Under the pieces are notes generated by a model. That model did not search any database. It had not been told where the DNA came from and saw only the letters and a list, made by a program, of their open reading frames with translations. Source: Platanthera guangdongensis (Eukaryota; Streptophyta; Magnoliopsida; Asparagales; Orchidaceae). Taken from it: 64,000 nucleotides of DNA. Numbering within the stretch: position 1 is the first letter of the stretch; each line of letters begins with the position of its first letter. Positions 31,180 to 43,120 of the stretch are shown here, piece after piece. The translations under genes were made by a program, and so were the position numbers. The DNA lies in NCBI GenBank assembly GCA_039583875.1, contig CM077151.1, positions 122,703,047 to 122,767,046 of the forward strand, read 5' to 3'.

Positions 31180-33507
31180 TGTCACAACCCGTATTTTGTC
31201 CGAATTTTAAATGTATATCAGAGTAAGAGAAAACATGCATCGTGATGTCACGCCGTATAGGGGATAAGTACAGACACTTAGGCAAGACTCCAACTCTACC
31301 TTTTGTATGAAATTCACAAGTTATTAAGAAGAAAATCCAGTTTAAGTTTAATTAATTAGTTGTATTCCTCGGCTCAGTGGATCAACTTGTACACAAGTAA
31401 AGATATAATCATACGCTGCGAAAAATACCTTATTTGTGTTAATTGACGTCCTACATGAGCAAAACATCCATATAAGACACTCATGGTATGCAGAACTGTA
31501 AATTTAGTATAAGTATGAAAGTAGCTTTTACTTTCATCAAACATAGTGATTTTAGTTTGAGAGATGGCATGTATGAAGTAATAGAGGTAATACTTTTTTA
31601 TTTTTAAAATATCGAACATGCAACCTAGCAGAAAACCTTCTCAGAGAGCAAGTAAATCCACACAATCATATAGAAAAAGTCTTAGCAGTTAGGAAGTACT
31701 TAACATTAAACAAAAATCCAGTAGGCATCAACAATCCTGACATGAACCCACTAATTATATGTGTCTGAACTAAACATCAAAGCTACAATACAACCTTACA
31801 GTCGGTGAGGAAAAGACAGTTGCAGAGTACTAGCCAAAACCAACCCTAGCAGCTCAACCGGCTACTTCTCCAGACCCCAAACATTCAAAGAAAGAACACC
31901 TCAGCAATAATGAAAATGCAAATTGTAATCAAAGATCAACGGGTTAGCAAAAAAAACAAAAAAAAAAGAAAAAAAGGGTTACCAACCCAACATAAGGAAA
32001 CTGATAAAATTCAGCAAATTATTCATATGACCATTGTAAGAGATTACTTATTGAGTTCATAAGTAAGAAGGTTGCACCAAGTGCGAAACGAAGCCAAGCT
32101 TCGAGAATATCTGCATACGTAAGCAGAATAACATATATCTGTACAATACGAGGAAAGATACTTAACAACTCTATTCATGTGAATCATTAACACTTGTAAG
32201 AAATGGTCATAAGTCGGTGGACACATTGTCCAACCCGAATATAAAGACCTAAAATATTTCAAGAAAGTACTGAAGTGGTGGCCACATTGTCTAACACATC
32301 CAGGCAGTCTAATTGCCTCAATAAGATACTGGGGTGGTGGCTTCAATGTCCATCTCAACCCATCAATCCAAACATATAAACAAGGTATTGTGGTGATGGC
32401 CACTTTGTCCAACTTAACCCCACAGTCCAAAAATAACTCTAGCAGTGCAAGGATTCATAATTTGGCACTAGATTGGTGGTCCTTTATCCATTGCCAACCT
32501 AAAGGCCAAACTAAACACCCATAAACATCAATGAAACTCTAACCAAAACATTAAATCTCTCCAATAACAAAAGGGAAGAAAAATCCCAAAGAAAACCATC
32601 CAAAGCCATACTCGACGAATTAGACCCAATTCGGCGAAATTTTTTAAGTCCCTACTGATTCGTCAAGTATACTCGATGAATATAATAGATACAGGACAAA
32701 TTTCACTTAGCAACTTCAATTATCTTAATACACAACGAATCAGCAAAATTATCCCAAGTCTAAGGAATAAGCGGCGAGTCGACTCGACGCCGCGTTGAGT
32801 GCATTCAACGCACTTGACGACAATCATCTAAACACAATGATTCTGTCTTCACTCAACGCCGCATTGAGTTCACTTAACGTTGTGTTGTGTTCAATCAATG
32901 CTTTTGACTTAGTCTCACAAACCACTCAACTCCATGGCTTCACTCGATGCCAAGGCTTCGCTCAACACCATACTGGAATTACTTGATGAATTCGTCGAGA
33001 TTACTTTACGAATATGACTTAGACCCAAATCTCACTCAATGCCAAGTTGATAATTGACAGACTCAATGCTTTTACTTACCGGAGACAGAGACACTCAATG
33101 CTGAGACTATTACTCGACGAACTGAACGCCTAAAACTCAAAGAACTCAAAGCCAAGTTAACCTCACTCAACGCCAAGCTGATATTCGATGAATTCGTCGA
33201 GATTACTCGACAATTTTAACTTAGTCTAATACATCACTCAATGTCAAGTATTGTACTCGACGAACTCTGAATTTTCATCGGATACTTGACGAATTTTACT
33301 CTACTCTTACTAATACTCGCCGAATTTTACTTAAACCCAAACTCCACCTATATTTGACAAATTTACTCAGGCTAACCTCATAATACTCGACGGTTTCTTT
33401 AAACCTAAACTAGAGGTCATATTCAACGATTTTCTATACTTAGCCAATCAAACAAGACAAACTTTCCTTAGATTAATTTTCATAGAGTAGACTGGTTTTG
33501 CCCTAAC
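31180..33507 (-). mobile_element. Gypsy LTR remnant, probably minus strand
   Basis: Left end TGTCACAACCC is a Tekay-like LTR terminus. 32200-32480 has tandem units with GGTGGCCACATTGTC-like sequence. 32590-33440 has inverted-repeat cores GCGTTGAGTG/CACTCAACGC and TCGACGAATTCGTCGA. In G1 such an array lies at the start of the LTR, which suggests this one is read right to left and cut at its 5' end by S4. It could be the distal part of the E LTR (59519-60484) split by S4, but the ends TGTAATGCCCC and TGTCACAACCC are not mirror images, so it may be a different element. No coding potential. Confidence 0.55.
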
Positions 33508-35566
33508 TGTTGGGAATTGTGCCCTACAATGTTTCTCGATATTTGAAGAGGCATCACCAATCATGCTAAGGGGAATAATGTATTTGATATGTTCTTAAAT
33601 TCCTACATGCAGGTTGTCCTTGAGTGGACAGGTGAACAAAGAGAGTATGCTGGAGGTCAGATAATTTTATTAAGGCAAAAGCGTTGAGACCGCTGAGACA
33701 GCTGAGACAGCTGAGAAGAATGTCTCAGCATAACCGCTGAGAGAAAGCCAGCAGAAATTCTCTAAGTCCAAAAGCGTTAAGTGAAGCAGGTTCACTCAAC
33801 GCTTCTAATGAAGAAAATGCATTGAGACAGTTGAGAAGAAACCGCTGAGACATGAGATAATCTCAGCTGTGAAGAAGTAAGCGTTGAGACAGTTGAGAAG
33901 AAACCGCCGAGATAGCAGATAGTCTCAGCTGTGAAGAAGAAACCGCTAAGACAGTTGAGAAGGAACCGCTAAGACAATGCCAGCAGAAATTCTCTAAGTC
34001 CAGAAGTATTGAGTGAAACAGTTTCACTCAATGCTTCTAATGAATAGTCAAGTCTGCATGCGTTGAGTGACTTAACATCACTCAACGCTTAATGAGTTCT
34101 GGAATTTTTTTTAAGTCCAGAAAGTGATGACCACTATTGATGTCACCAGAAGTCAATGAGTCAAAGTATTTCGTGCCGTTGCGGGAAAGATACAGCAGCA
34201 CCGAATGACCACTGCTGACGTCACCAGAAGTCAACAAAGTCATAGTAGTTCATGCCATTGCGAGAAAACTACAGTTGCGCCGAAAGATACTATTTGTCCT
34301 TTTCTGAGGGAGGTGGCGCTCACCATCCTTGGCTAGGCCCACACTCAAATTGTGTCATTGATTCAAATCAACAGATATTAAAAGCAGAGAGAAAAGGGGA
34401 TTAGGGTTACGAAGAAAATACAAAAAAATTGAGGCGGCTGGATTTTATCTTCTCCATCAAGCTTGAAAGCCAAGTCCAGCAGTGCATGCAAACAAGCAGA
34501 AAAAGATAGCTGAAGTTTTTTTTCAATTCAACAAGTTTGTTCTTTGCAGAATAGGGTGGTTGATTCATCTAATCAGCAAGGGGAGATAACTGTGTGAAGG
34601 GTCGTCAACTTTCAACAACAGATAATTGTTCTTCAGTGCAGCAAAGAAGCAGTTAGTTGTAGAAGAAGACTAATTCCTTCTACAGTAAGAGGGTTGAACT
34701 GATATTTGATCACTCAAGCAAGGTGGACTCAGAGATTTATCTCTGAGTGATCAGTGTTTTAAATTTATTTAAACTTCTTTATTAAATTCCTGTGGGATTC
34801 AGGTTCTCTGAATCTGATCTATAAGGCCTTTTGTGCCTGAATTGTAGGTGACTAATTAGTCACTGAGGTAGGTGACCTGCTATGGTACCGTGGTAGGATA
34901 CAAGTGTGGATATGAGAGTAGGGCTGTCCTCCAAGCCTTAGTAGTAGGGCCTTGTGCCTAAGGTAGGTGACTGTTGAATCACTGAGATGTAGGTGACAAG
35001 TGTGTCACTGAGTTGTAGGCCTTGGAGGAGGTTGAGTTGTAGGTGCCTGGAAAGGCACTAAGGTAGGTACCTGGAATGGCACTGAGCTGTAGGAGTGTTG
35101 CAACACTCTGAGAGTAGGCCCTTGTGCCTGAACTTATAGGGCTAAAAAGACTGAGTTGTAGGCCTTATAGATAATGCTAAGGTAGGTTGTCTGTGGACCA
35201 TTGAGGTGTAGGAGCACTGCAGTGCTCTGAGGTAGGAACCTTTGTGGTTCTGAGGTAGGGTTATGAAGAGAACCTGAGTGTAAGGCTGAGGGCCTGAGGT
35301 GTAAGCTCTGAGGAGCATTTTGGAGGAGTTTGTGCCTTATCTAACATAAGTTAGAAAAGTGGGAGGGAAAGTGGAAGTACCCAATTGGGGAACCACTATA
35401 AATATATGTGTGCTTTGATGTGTTGCCTATTCTTTTATTATATTGCAGATACTAAGGACAAGCTCTAGATCACTTTGTAAGAAAACAACAAAAAGACTTA
35501 CGAAATTTCAAAGACCTATTCACCCCCCCTATAGATGACTAGCTAACCGTAAGTTAATAACTTTCA
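33508..35566 (+). mobile_element. S4 5' LTR
   Basis: 2059 bp. U3 has units TTGAGTGAA/TTCACTCAA near 33775, 34005 and 34060, and CTGAGACAGTTGAGAAG with matching CTCAGC-type repeats (33690-33980). TATTAAAAG near 34376 stands where the 3' LTR has TATAAAAA. Then come the hairpin string (34795-35316), GTACCCAATTGGGGAACCAC, a CACCCCCCCTATAG block and the end. Confidence 0.88.
34795..35316 (+). other. Hairpin-string leader, S4 5' LTR (longest)
   Basis: About 20 hairpins in 520 bp. Clear ones: GATTCAGgttctCTGAATC, GTGACtaattaGTCAC, GTGACaagtGTCAC, GTGCCtggaaaGGCAC, GAGTGttgcaaCACTC, GAGCACtgcaGTGCTC, GAACCtttgtGGTTC. Linkers TGAG(n)TGTAGG or TGAGGTAGG. More units than in S1-S3, so the string grows or shrinks by whole units. 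Confidence 0.85.
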
Positions 35567-35568
35567 AG

Positions 35569-35580
35569 TGGTATTAGAAA
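35569..35580 (+). other. S4 primer-binding site
   Basis: TGGTATTAGAAA two bases after the LTR; diverged from TGGTATCAGAGC. Confidence 0.65.
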
Positions 35581-35656
35581 GAGGTTAATCAAAAAGGATC
35601 TAACAATATGAGTATACCTCCAAAGCTAGCTACAAATTATAATTACGGGGTCAAGA

Positions 35657-38055
35657 ATGAACTATAAGGAGCTAGGGGCCATGAAACTACCAATCTGCAG
35701 GAAGGAAGGATTTAACATCTTGAAGCAAAGGGTCAGACTATTCATGAAATCTTCTGACCCTAGGATCTATGTAACAGTAGTGGATGGTCCTTTTATCCTT
35801 AGAAAGGCTTCCACCATAGATCCAACTATGAGAGTGCACAAGGCATACATAGAGATGGACAGAGATGAGGTAATTCTGTCTACCATGGACAAAAGGGCAC
35901 AAAATATTATAGCCAGTGCCATTGATGACTCAACCTTTCAAAACCTTGTACACTGTAAGACCTCCAAGGAAATGTGGGACACTCTTATGGTCTATATGGA
36001 AGGCTCTGAGGAAGTTAGAGATGATAGAAAGTCCATGTTCAACCAAGAGTATGAGGCTTTCAGACAAAGCAAATCTGAAAAAGTAGCTGACTTCTTTGAG
36101 AGGTTCTTTAAGTCAGTTAATGAACTAAGAACCTATGGTAGGGTCTTCAACAAATATGAGCTGAATGACAAGTTCCTTAGATCTCTCACTAGAGATTAGG
36201 ACACCAAGATTTGTGTCGTTAGGAAAATGGCTAAGCTGGAGGACACTCCTCCACCAACTCTCTTTAGAAAGATGTTGTCCTATGAAATGCAACTGGTTGC
36301 TAGACAAGAAGAAGAGAAGGGGAGTCAACCCAAGACCAAGGATAAGATATTGGCCCTCAAGGTAGTAGCCCAAAGAAGGAGCAGAAGAAAGACTCCTTCA
36401 CCACCAAGGAGAGAAGCTGAGTCCAGCTCAGAATTGTCTGGGATGAGTTCCTCAGACAACCACATGATTGATGAAGAGTTTGCAGCCTTCTCCAGGAAAT
36501 TTCAAAAGTTCATGAAGAACAAGCACTGGAAAAGCAGACCCACTTTATCATCTCATCACAGGAAGTCCTCCAAGAAGGACAGGTATGGCCCTAAATCTAG
36601 TAAACAGATTTCATCTAATATTATTCGTTATTTTTACAGCAAGTATGAACATGGTATTGCAGACTGCCCAGTCAGGAACAAGGAAGAAGATGAGAAGAAG
36701 AAGAAGCAACACAATCACCACAAGGACATGAAGATGGATATGTCCTTTGTGGATAAGAAGGAGAAAAGCTTGACATATTCTCCCTCCTCAGAATCAAAAG
36801 ATGATGAAGAAGAAGCCTATATTGGGCAGATCTCTTGTGGTGCAGATCCAAAATAAGAAGAGGAATATCCTGCTGCCAGGATAGGAATAAGGGCCTCTCT
36901 GTCACACCCTGAGAGTGACAATGAGGAGGATGAAGAAGAATGTGGAGGCCAGGGGCTGATAGCAATAACTGAAGAATAAAGAAGTGAGGTAACTGCAGAA
37001 TCATTCATGGTACATCCTCTCTCCTCTTCTTCATCTTCCTTTGATTATGAAACCAGTCCAGATACTGGTGCTTCTTAATCCTGTGATAAAGATTGCTCAG
37101 AATCTGAGACTGATGTCAATCAATTGATTGGCAAGTATGGACTGCTCCTAGATGATCTAAAGAAGTGCAGAAATCTTTCCAAAAGGCAAGCAAAGGAGAT
37201 TGAAGTCCTCAAGCCTTATAAAACTCCTTATAAGAATAAATCTATTAAGTTTTATAAGAAAAGTCATGAGGTGTCTGAACTCGAGAAAAGCCTTGGGTGT
37301 CAGACCAAGTTTTAGAAGAAAAATGTAAACATATTAGATATCTAGAAAAGAAAAAACCTGAGAGATTAGGGATTGTGATTAACCCTTCTCATTCTCTTGG
37401 TATGTTCCAAAAGCTGCAACTTGTCAAATATCTAAGAAGCTGGGTATTAATCATACAAATTATCAAGTCAGATCAAATATCCCTGATAAGTTGACAGTTT
37501 TTGAAAAGTTGAATTTACCTTCTAAAACTATCAAGTTTGCACCTCCCCATAAGGGTCAATCTAATGTGTGCTCTACCAGTGGGGTGAAGACACATGATCT
37601 CAGGAGGAGTGATGTTGTCCACTCTAGCCATAAAGTTCAGGATAAGTTATTTAGATTTGGATCCAAATATCCTTTATCTAAAGAGATGAGAGAGGCCACT
37701 AGATGGCAAGCTCCAAAAAATACAATTGGCCCATCCTGGACTAGTTGTATTTAGTTCTTCAGCACCTTCACTCAGGAAGAAGGAAGCAGTATCATGCAAT
37801 GCTCATCTAGTAAAGTCTGGAGCTGCTCACATCTCTCATGGACAACAATTCTGGGTTGTCCTGAAGAGAAGTTACAACATTCATAAATGTTTGTGTTGTG
37901 AGAAAGTAGGCCACTTTGCCATTGATTGTTGGCACAACCAGAATGTGGCTAGTGGAGAGAAAGGTGCTCAGCCCAGGCAAAGAGTTGAGCAAAAGTTTTA
38001 TAATGCTAATAAGAACCTGGGACCCAATAATTATTGGGTGCCAAAGGGTAAATGA
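35657..38055 (+). pseudogene. gag: S4 gag, decayed
   Basis: UBN2-type gag closely related to S1. The ATG used in S1 is ACG here (35645); the next in-frame ATG is 35657. TAG at 36197 replaces a Trp codon. The first zinc knuckle has lost two Cys (IIRYFYSKYEHGIADC where S1 has CYYCNRPGHFVAEC). TAA at 36854 ends the first block. Frames from 36860 to 37700 are shifted several times. The second knuckle CLCCEKVGHFAIDC near 37887 is intact, and gag ends NYWVPKGK then TGA at 38053. Confidence 0.87.
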
Positions 38056-38160
38056 TTTTTTTGCAGGATAGTCCAAATACTTGTCTAGATAAGACTTGGT
38101 ATTTGGACAATGGTTGCTCCAGGAAAATGTCTGGGACAGGATAATTCCTCAAGGAATATG
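38056..38160 (+). pseudogene. S4 protease start, truncated
   Basis: After the gag stop, TGATTTTTTTGCAGG leads into TWYLDNGCSRKMSG (about 38094-38135), the Copia protease active-site block with Asn in place of Ser after the catalytic Asp. A TAG follows near 38142 and the homology ends by 38160. All of integrase, RT and RNase H are missing. Confidence 0.8.
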
Positions 38161-38727
38161 CTCCATTGTAAAACAATAAATGAAGGTTGAGGCTGTTAAG
38201 TGTGTAATCCTCAAAAACTAGAGACAGCAAGCCTAAAGGTAAGTCTCTCTCTCTCTATCTTGTATAGAGACTAAGTTTGCAAATTCATGAATTAAGTTAG
38301 ATGTGCTTAGGATGAACCTAAGCAAGCACACCAGTAAGAAAACAAAGATTCAATTATCCTTCATAATTATCTGCATTGCTCACTTATGCAGCCTTTACTC
38401 TCAAGCTCAAATAACTTGTAAATCAGTGCGTAATTAAGTTACTAATAAAACTTGCTTATTAGCATGATAGGTCTCCATTATATTTAGAATCGATAAAATA
38501 CTTGAATAATGGTGTGACGAATAAAATGTACATCCAGATAGTGAGGGAAGCTATAAATTAATCAGACATTGAGTGAATAAAAGAAAATCTGAGAGGTAAA
38601 TAGAAGCGCTAAATGCCTTGTATCAAAACAGGCAGCGTAAAAGTAAGCCGTAAGACCTAAAAGTACCAATTTAAGCTAAAAATGTTTAATTGGTTAATCT
38701 AATGATAAGGTAATTAAAATTTTTCAT
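38161..38727. other. S4 spacer before env-like gene, unassigned
   Basis: AT-rich, no coding similarity recognised. In S1 the matching position carries RNase H and the palindrome array; no such array is visible here. A CT repeat lies near 38243-38258. Confidence 0.4.
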
Positions 38728-38734
38728 TATAAAT
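38728..38734 (+). promoter_or_regulatory. Candidate internal TATA box, S4 env-like gene
   Basis: TATAAAT 105 bp before the env-like ATG at 38833, matching the 101 bp spacing in S1 (4841 to 4950). Both leaders end in a short stretch before ATGGCGC. Confidence 0.5.
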
Positions 38735-38832
38735 ATAAAGATGACAAGAAATGAAAAGCCACACGACTCTTAAAAGCCTTAACCCTAGACATCGAGACTG
38801 AAACCCTCTCAGCGTCTTGCCGCACTGGTTCA

Positions 38833-38868
38833 ATGGCGCCAAATATCACAAAGGAGCTCCAGGAGTGC
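38833..38868 (+). pseudogene. S4 env-like ORF, piece 1 (first 12 codons)
   Basis: Starts ATGGCGCCAAAT, like ATGGCGCTGAAG of S1. It is cut after 12 codons by element C; the frame resumes at 45754 beyond C. The short duplication AGTGC/AGGGC flanks C. Confidence 0.75.
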
Positions 38869-40354
38869 TGATGCGTCGGCAAGTGCACCGGTCGCTGTCA
38901 AGTAATAATTTTGGGAATAGCTTTCCTGAATGTCGATCTCGAGGGATTGCAAGATGGGTATCGTGATACCGTCGCAGAAAGATCGTTACTAAGAGTTAAA
39001 CGAAACAACAAAGGAGGTTGGTTTTTGATTCCTAATGATAACAAAACAAGAAGAGAACTAATGTGGCTCGTAAGCATCGATTCGCTTGGTTGATGGAACT
39101 AGTGCAGGCTGCTATTCGTGCTTCGTGAGGCAAATGGACGGAGAGCAAGCGGATGGAATGAACACACGTATGTAGAGTGAGGGCCTAAATCACCTCTTCA
39201 ACTACCAACACTAGCCTTTACTAGAGTGGCTCTAGTGCACGAGTGGAGTGGATGTGAATGGAGGCGAGTGCATCACAGCTAACAAAGAAGATGTAACTAT
39301 CCCAAGCAAACATCATTCATAGACAAATAATAGTAAGTTCAGGTTCATTACAAGCTTAAGAATACATTTCACTATGAGAAGAGGTAGAATAAACCGACAG
39401 GGGGAAAGCCAAGGCATGGTTCTTGGCTGGAATGGTGGGCTGTTAGTCCACCTCAAGGCTCAGACCATTGGTTGCATCCGGAGGTAAATGGGTTGTCAAT
39501 CCAATTGTCTTCCTCCATCTTCTTGTCTTTCCTTCAATATTTTCTCCCTTTTGCCTAAATGTGTAGTACTGAAAGATTTCTATTGCACACTACTGGTGGC
39601 CGGAAACTCTCCGAAGGGTTGAAGATGGCTTTGGATCACCGAAGAAAGCTTCCCGGAGTGTGGAGATGAGTGGAGGACCTGTGGGGGTGAAAAATGGCGC
39701 TTCACGCCCAACAGCGGGGCGGAAAAATGAAAAGTGATTCTACCCTAATTCGCGGAGCATTGGTTTAAATACTACAGCAGAAAATCAGAGCGCACGATCG
39801 GTGGCACATGACTAGAGGTCGTGCGTACTGGATCCTATGATCGTGCGATTAGCAATGGAAGAACTCCAGAAAAATGTAAAAATGGAGAATAGTGCAAACG
39901 ATTAGTGGATCACAACCAGTTGTCGTGCGTTATAGATCCAATGATCATGCGAAGTATTCCTGTACCGTTTGGGGTTTGATGAACTGACCGGGCACGACAA
40001 GCGGTTGTGCGCTAAGGATTCATCTGACCGTGCACGTGTAAAAATGCACAATCAGTGGCCCTTACGCGAAAAACATTCACAAACAATCCCAGAACACGCA
40101 CACGACCTTTGCACCTGTAGCAAAAACAGAAGAGCCACCGAAATGAGCATTCCACATTCTCCAGACACAGAAAAACACCAAATAGGGCTAAAGTATAATA
40201 ATTACAAAATCACACAGAAAACTAGCCAAAAGTGGACTTAACATGGAATGGACATAATAACAAATATGAACAATTATGGCTCTAAAGTGTAGTACATCAA
40301 CGAGAAAACAAGCCCAGATGAGTCCAAAAATATATATATAACTTGGACTCATCA
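38869..40354 (-). mobile_element. Element C 3' LTR (left)
   Basis: 1486 bp. On the minus strand it runs from TGATGAGTCCAAGTTAT to GACGCATCA. 39790-40050 holds repeated cores GGTCGTGCG and GATCGTGCG/CGCACGATC about 60-100 bp apart, a palindrome array of its own. The open frames at 38911-39093 and 39969-40241 look accidental. Confidence 0.88.
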
Positions 40355-42674
40355 CACCCCCAGACTTAAACATTTGTTCGTCCCAAGCAAATCATCACTC
40401 AATGGACTATAAAATAGTTAGCTGGCTTAGTAATTTCAAATAAAGTATTGAGAGAAATCAAATATATCATGGGCATAGAAAGTAGAATAGATAAACTTTT
40501 TAATTATACTACAGAATTTGTACTTTTCGACACGCATAAATAAATATTATATCTACTCAAAATTGGAATTCTGGAGAATCGTTCCGTCATATGAAGGATG
40601 AAAGTAGGAAGGCCACTCAGGTGATCATTGCCAAAGATCGGGGCTTAGGATCACCTCCAAAGAAATCCATCAATGTCGGGGACCATACGCTTGCCCGTTC
40701 ACACTCTCTCCTCTGTACTATCTCATCGCAAGCGTGAATCTGTAGGACTTTAGGATAATCATGGGGCTTAGGCTAAGGTTTGGTAGTCAAAGATAAACAT
40801 GGAGGCTACACGCAGCCCAAGCGAGCAAACAATAAGCTACAAATACAACCACTCAGAATTGCACGTGTGACACACCCCCAACTTAGCTTGAAAATCGGGC
40901 GTGTACACGACCTAACCTGACCAATATCATGATAAACAAAATGGAGATTCCATTTCTCATTGTAATTCTTTTTAGATTTTCCCCTTTAATTCTCTACTTT
41001 TTCTTTTTTTTTCTTTTGCAATCCCTAAATTTTTTAGCAAGTAAACTTTCTTGTATTCATCTACCACATCACTAGAATTCCACACATCACACCTTGTCAA
41101 AATATTAAATTCACTGGAGCTCATGGATTTGGTTGCGATAGGAGGATTGGCTTTAGGCTTTGGTGAATGAAGGTGGAGCTGAATCAATGGAGGGGTAGGC
41201 ACAAACTTGGCTTGCAACGGTTAGCAGCTAGGGCAAGGTAAACAAGGCTCAAAGTAGCCAAATTGATGGCCTACGTCACGCTCACGCTTGACTAACCATG
41301 CACCAATGCTTCGAGAGTAGCTTGGGGCAAGTTCTTAGCGATGTATATAGGTGATCCTTCCTCCCGACTCGAGCAAAACGAGTTTAGTGATGGCTACACA
41401 CATCCCTACAATACCGTTCGATTTCACCATATTCAACATTTTTGTGTAGTACAAACAATATTTGCATCTTCAGAAAAAGTATAAATCTACGAGCATAAAG
41501 AAAAATTAAATCTATACTATTTCCACACAGACCATGAGTACTCGATTAGGAGCACGCCACGAGTTTCACACTACTCTATCCTAAAATACTAAGCCATCAA
41601 CACTATTTTAAAGTTTACACATAATCAATTCATTTGACTCGAGCCGCGCGCGTGGATAAGATCGCTCTCAAGTGGGTGATTCAGTATGTGCTACAGTGAT
41701 TTTGAAATAAATAAATAACAAATGTTATGCTATAAAATGTGTGCTCGTGTAGTGACCACAGGCATGCTCTCCTCCCAGACTTGAATCCAACAACTCATAA
41801 AACTAAACATTCAAAATAATATAAAGAGTTAGGGTTAAGAAGTACCTATGCTCAAAACTAAGCATACCAGTCATGTTGTGAGGTTGTCCTATAGCGGCTG
41901 GTCCACTGCGCAACAAAAATTTCCAGCACCTGCGAATTAGAGATCCTACGCAAAAAAAGAAAATAGGAATACACATATAAAAAGAAACACAACACACAAA
42001 ACATGATCAAATAGTCCAACTTGGTTTGTTTCCCATAAGCCATTTTCTTTACCATCCTTAAGGTGGACTGAATACCTGTATTAAGCATGATATAGAGTTT
42101 TATGTACAAAACAAACTAAATAAAAAAAAACTACGCAAGTCCACCAAGCAGTTACTAGCATAAACTATCCAACAACTATCAACTAAACGCTGATTTATGA
42201 TATAGCTCACCACAAGAGTGAGAAAGGCCATGGTTTGAAGCTTTAGGATTCAAGTTGGTTATACCCAACTGGACCCAAGCCCCTTGCTTCTCTACCTGGA
42301 GAGCAACAAAACGAGCGAATCGCAAAAAACGTTCGTTTTTCTTTTTCTCCACAGTGGGAGAACGCCACCTACCGTAATCAACTGATTCTCCATCGAGGGT
42401 TTTAGGTTTCATCATCATCGACGCCATAGTGGCAACCGGATCTGCCCACGAAACCTTACGATTAAACTATTTATCCTTATATTCAGCATGAGGAGGTGGA
42501 GAGTCATGCTCCAACACAGATCTAAACTCAGGAATTTCATCAGCATCCTCCTCACGAACCAACAACTCCCTTTTCTCTTCCTCATCACCACGCTCTTCTT
42601 CAGAGGTACTTCTTCTCTCCTTCTACTTCCACGTCTACTGTTTATCTCTGGCATCCACATTACTGAACAATTCA
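40355..42674 (-). other. Element C 3' non-coding region
   Basis: On the minus strand, between the protease fragment and the 3' LTR. The polypurine tract reads AAGTCTGGGGGTG at the LTR (plus 40355-40367). Two blocks are shared with the 3' region of element D: 40649-40715 (TCCAAAGAAATCCATCAATG) and about 41295-41345 (GCTTCGAGAGTAGCTTGG). Short open frames here (40972-41217, 42179-42427, 42415-42687) match no domain I recognise. Confidence 0.65.
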
Positions 42675-42905
42675 TTAGTGATAACAATAGGAGGGAGTTG
42701 TTGGTTCAGTCACGTTGCTAGGAAAGCACGTTGGTTTCACCACATTTGTTACAACCACCTCCCCCTTGGAAAAGTCCAAGGTGGCGCTGCTTTCCCTCAA
42801 AAATGGGACTCCCAAGATAGTGATCAAAGTATTTTCGATAGGCCCCAATACTTGGAAATCTGCTACAACCTTGGTTCCATCCACCATAACTTCAACCTCT
42901 TTCAC
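42675..42905 (-). pseudogene. Element C protease-like fragment
   Basis: Minus-strand peptide with VVADFQVLGPIENTLITILG and VPFLRESSATLDFSKGEVVV. It corresponds to the C-terminal half of an Athila-type retropepsin (in element D: VDFVILDIEEDVEVPLILG then RPFLATARAIINV). The catalytic D(L/T)GA motif is not found upstream. Assignment is moderate. Confidence 0.5.
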
Positions 42906-43120
42906 CTCCCTTCACACTCCACTAGAACTCCGTTAGCTAAAATAAGAGAAGTACGATCATCTAGATTTAATTTTAAATTAAACTTCTCGGCGTCTTGCAA
43001 TGCGAGAATGTTTCTAGAAGATCCAGAATATCAAAGGGCGGGTGTCTCGATGTTGTCGATCGTACAAGCGATCCCTAGATCTCTATACACCCCCTCTTCC
43101 TTCTCAGCAGGAATCCTCCC

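Noticed and set aside
32044..32430. Minus-strand open frame of 128 residues
   Set aside because: Falls in the tandem GGTGGCCACATTGTC repeats of a Gypsy LTR; no recognisable domain.
31180..33507. Firm assignment of this segment as the distal half of the element E LTR
   Set aside because: LTR ends TGTAATGCCCC and TGTCACAACCC do not mirror each other as G1 ends do, and the palindrome array would fall in U5; kept only as a possibility.
38045..38070. Mini-intron GTAAATG...TTTGCAG at the S4 gag end
   Set aside because: Only about 19 bases between donor-like and acceptor-like motifs, too short for a plant intron; only the acceptor is kept as a possibility.
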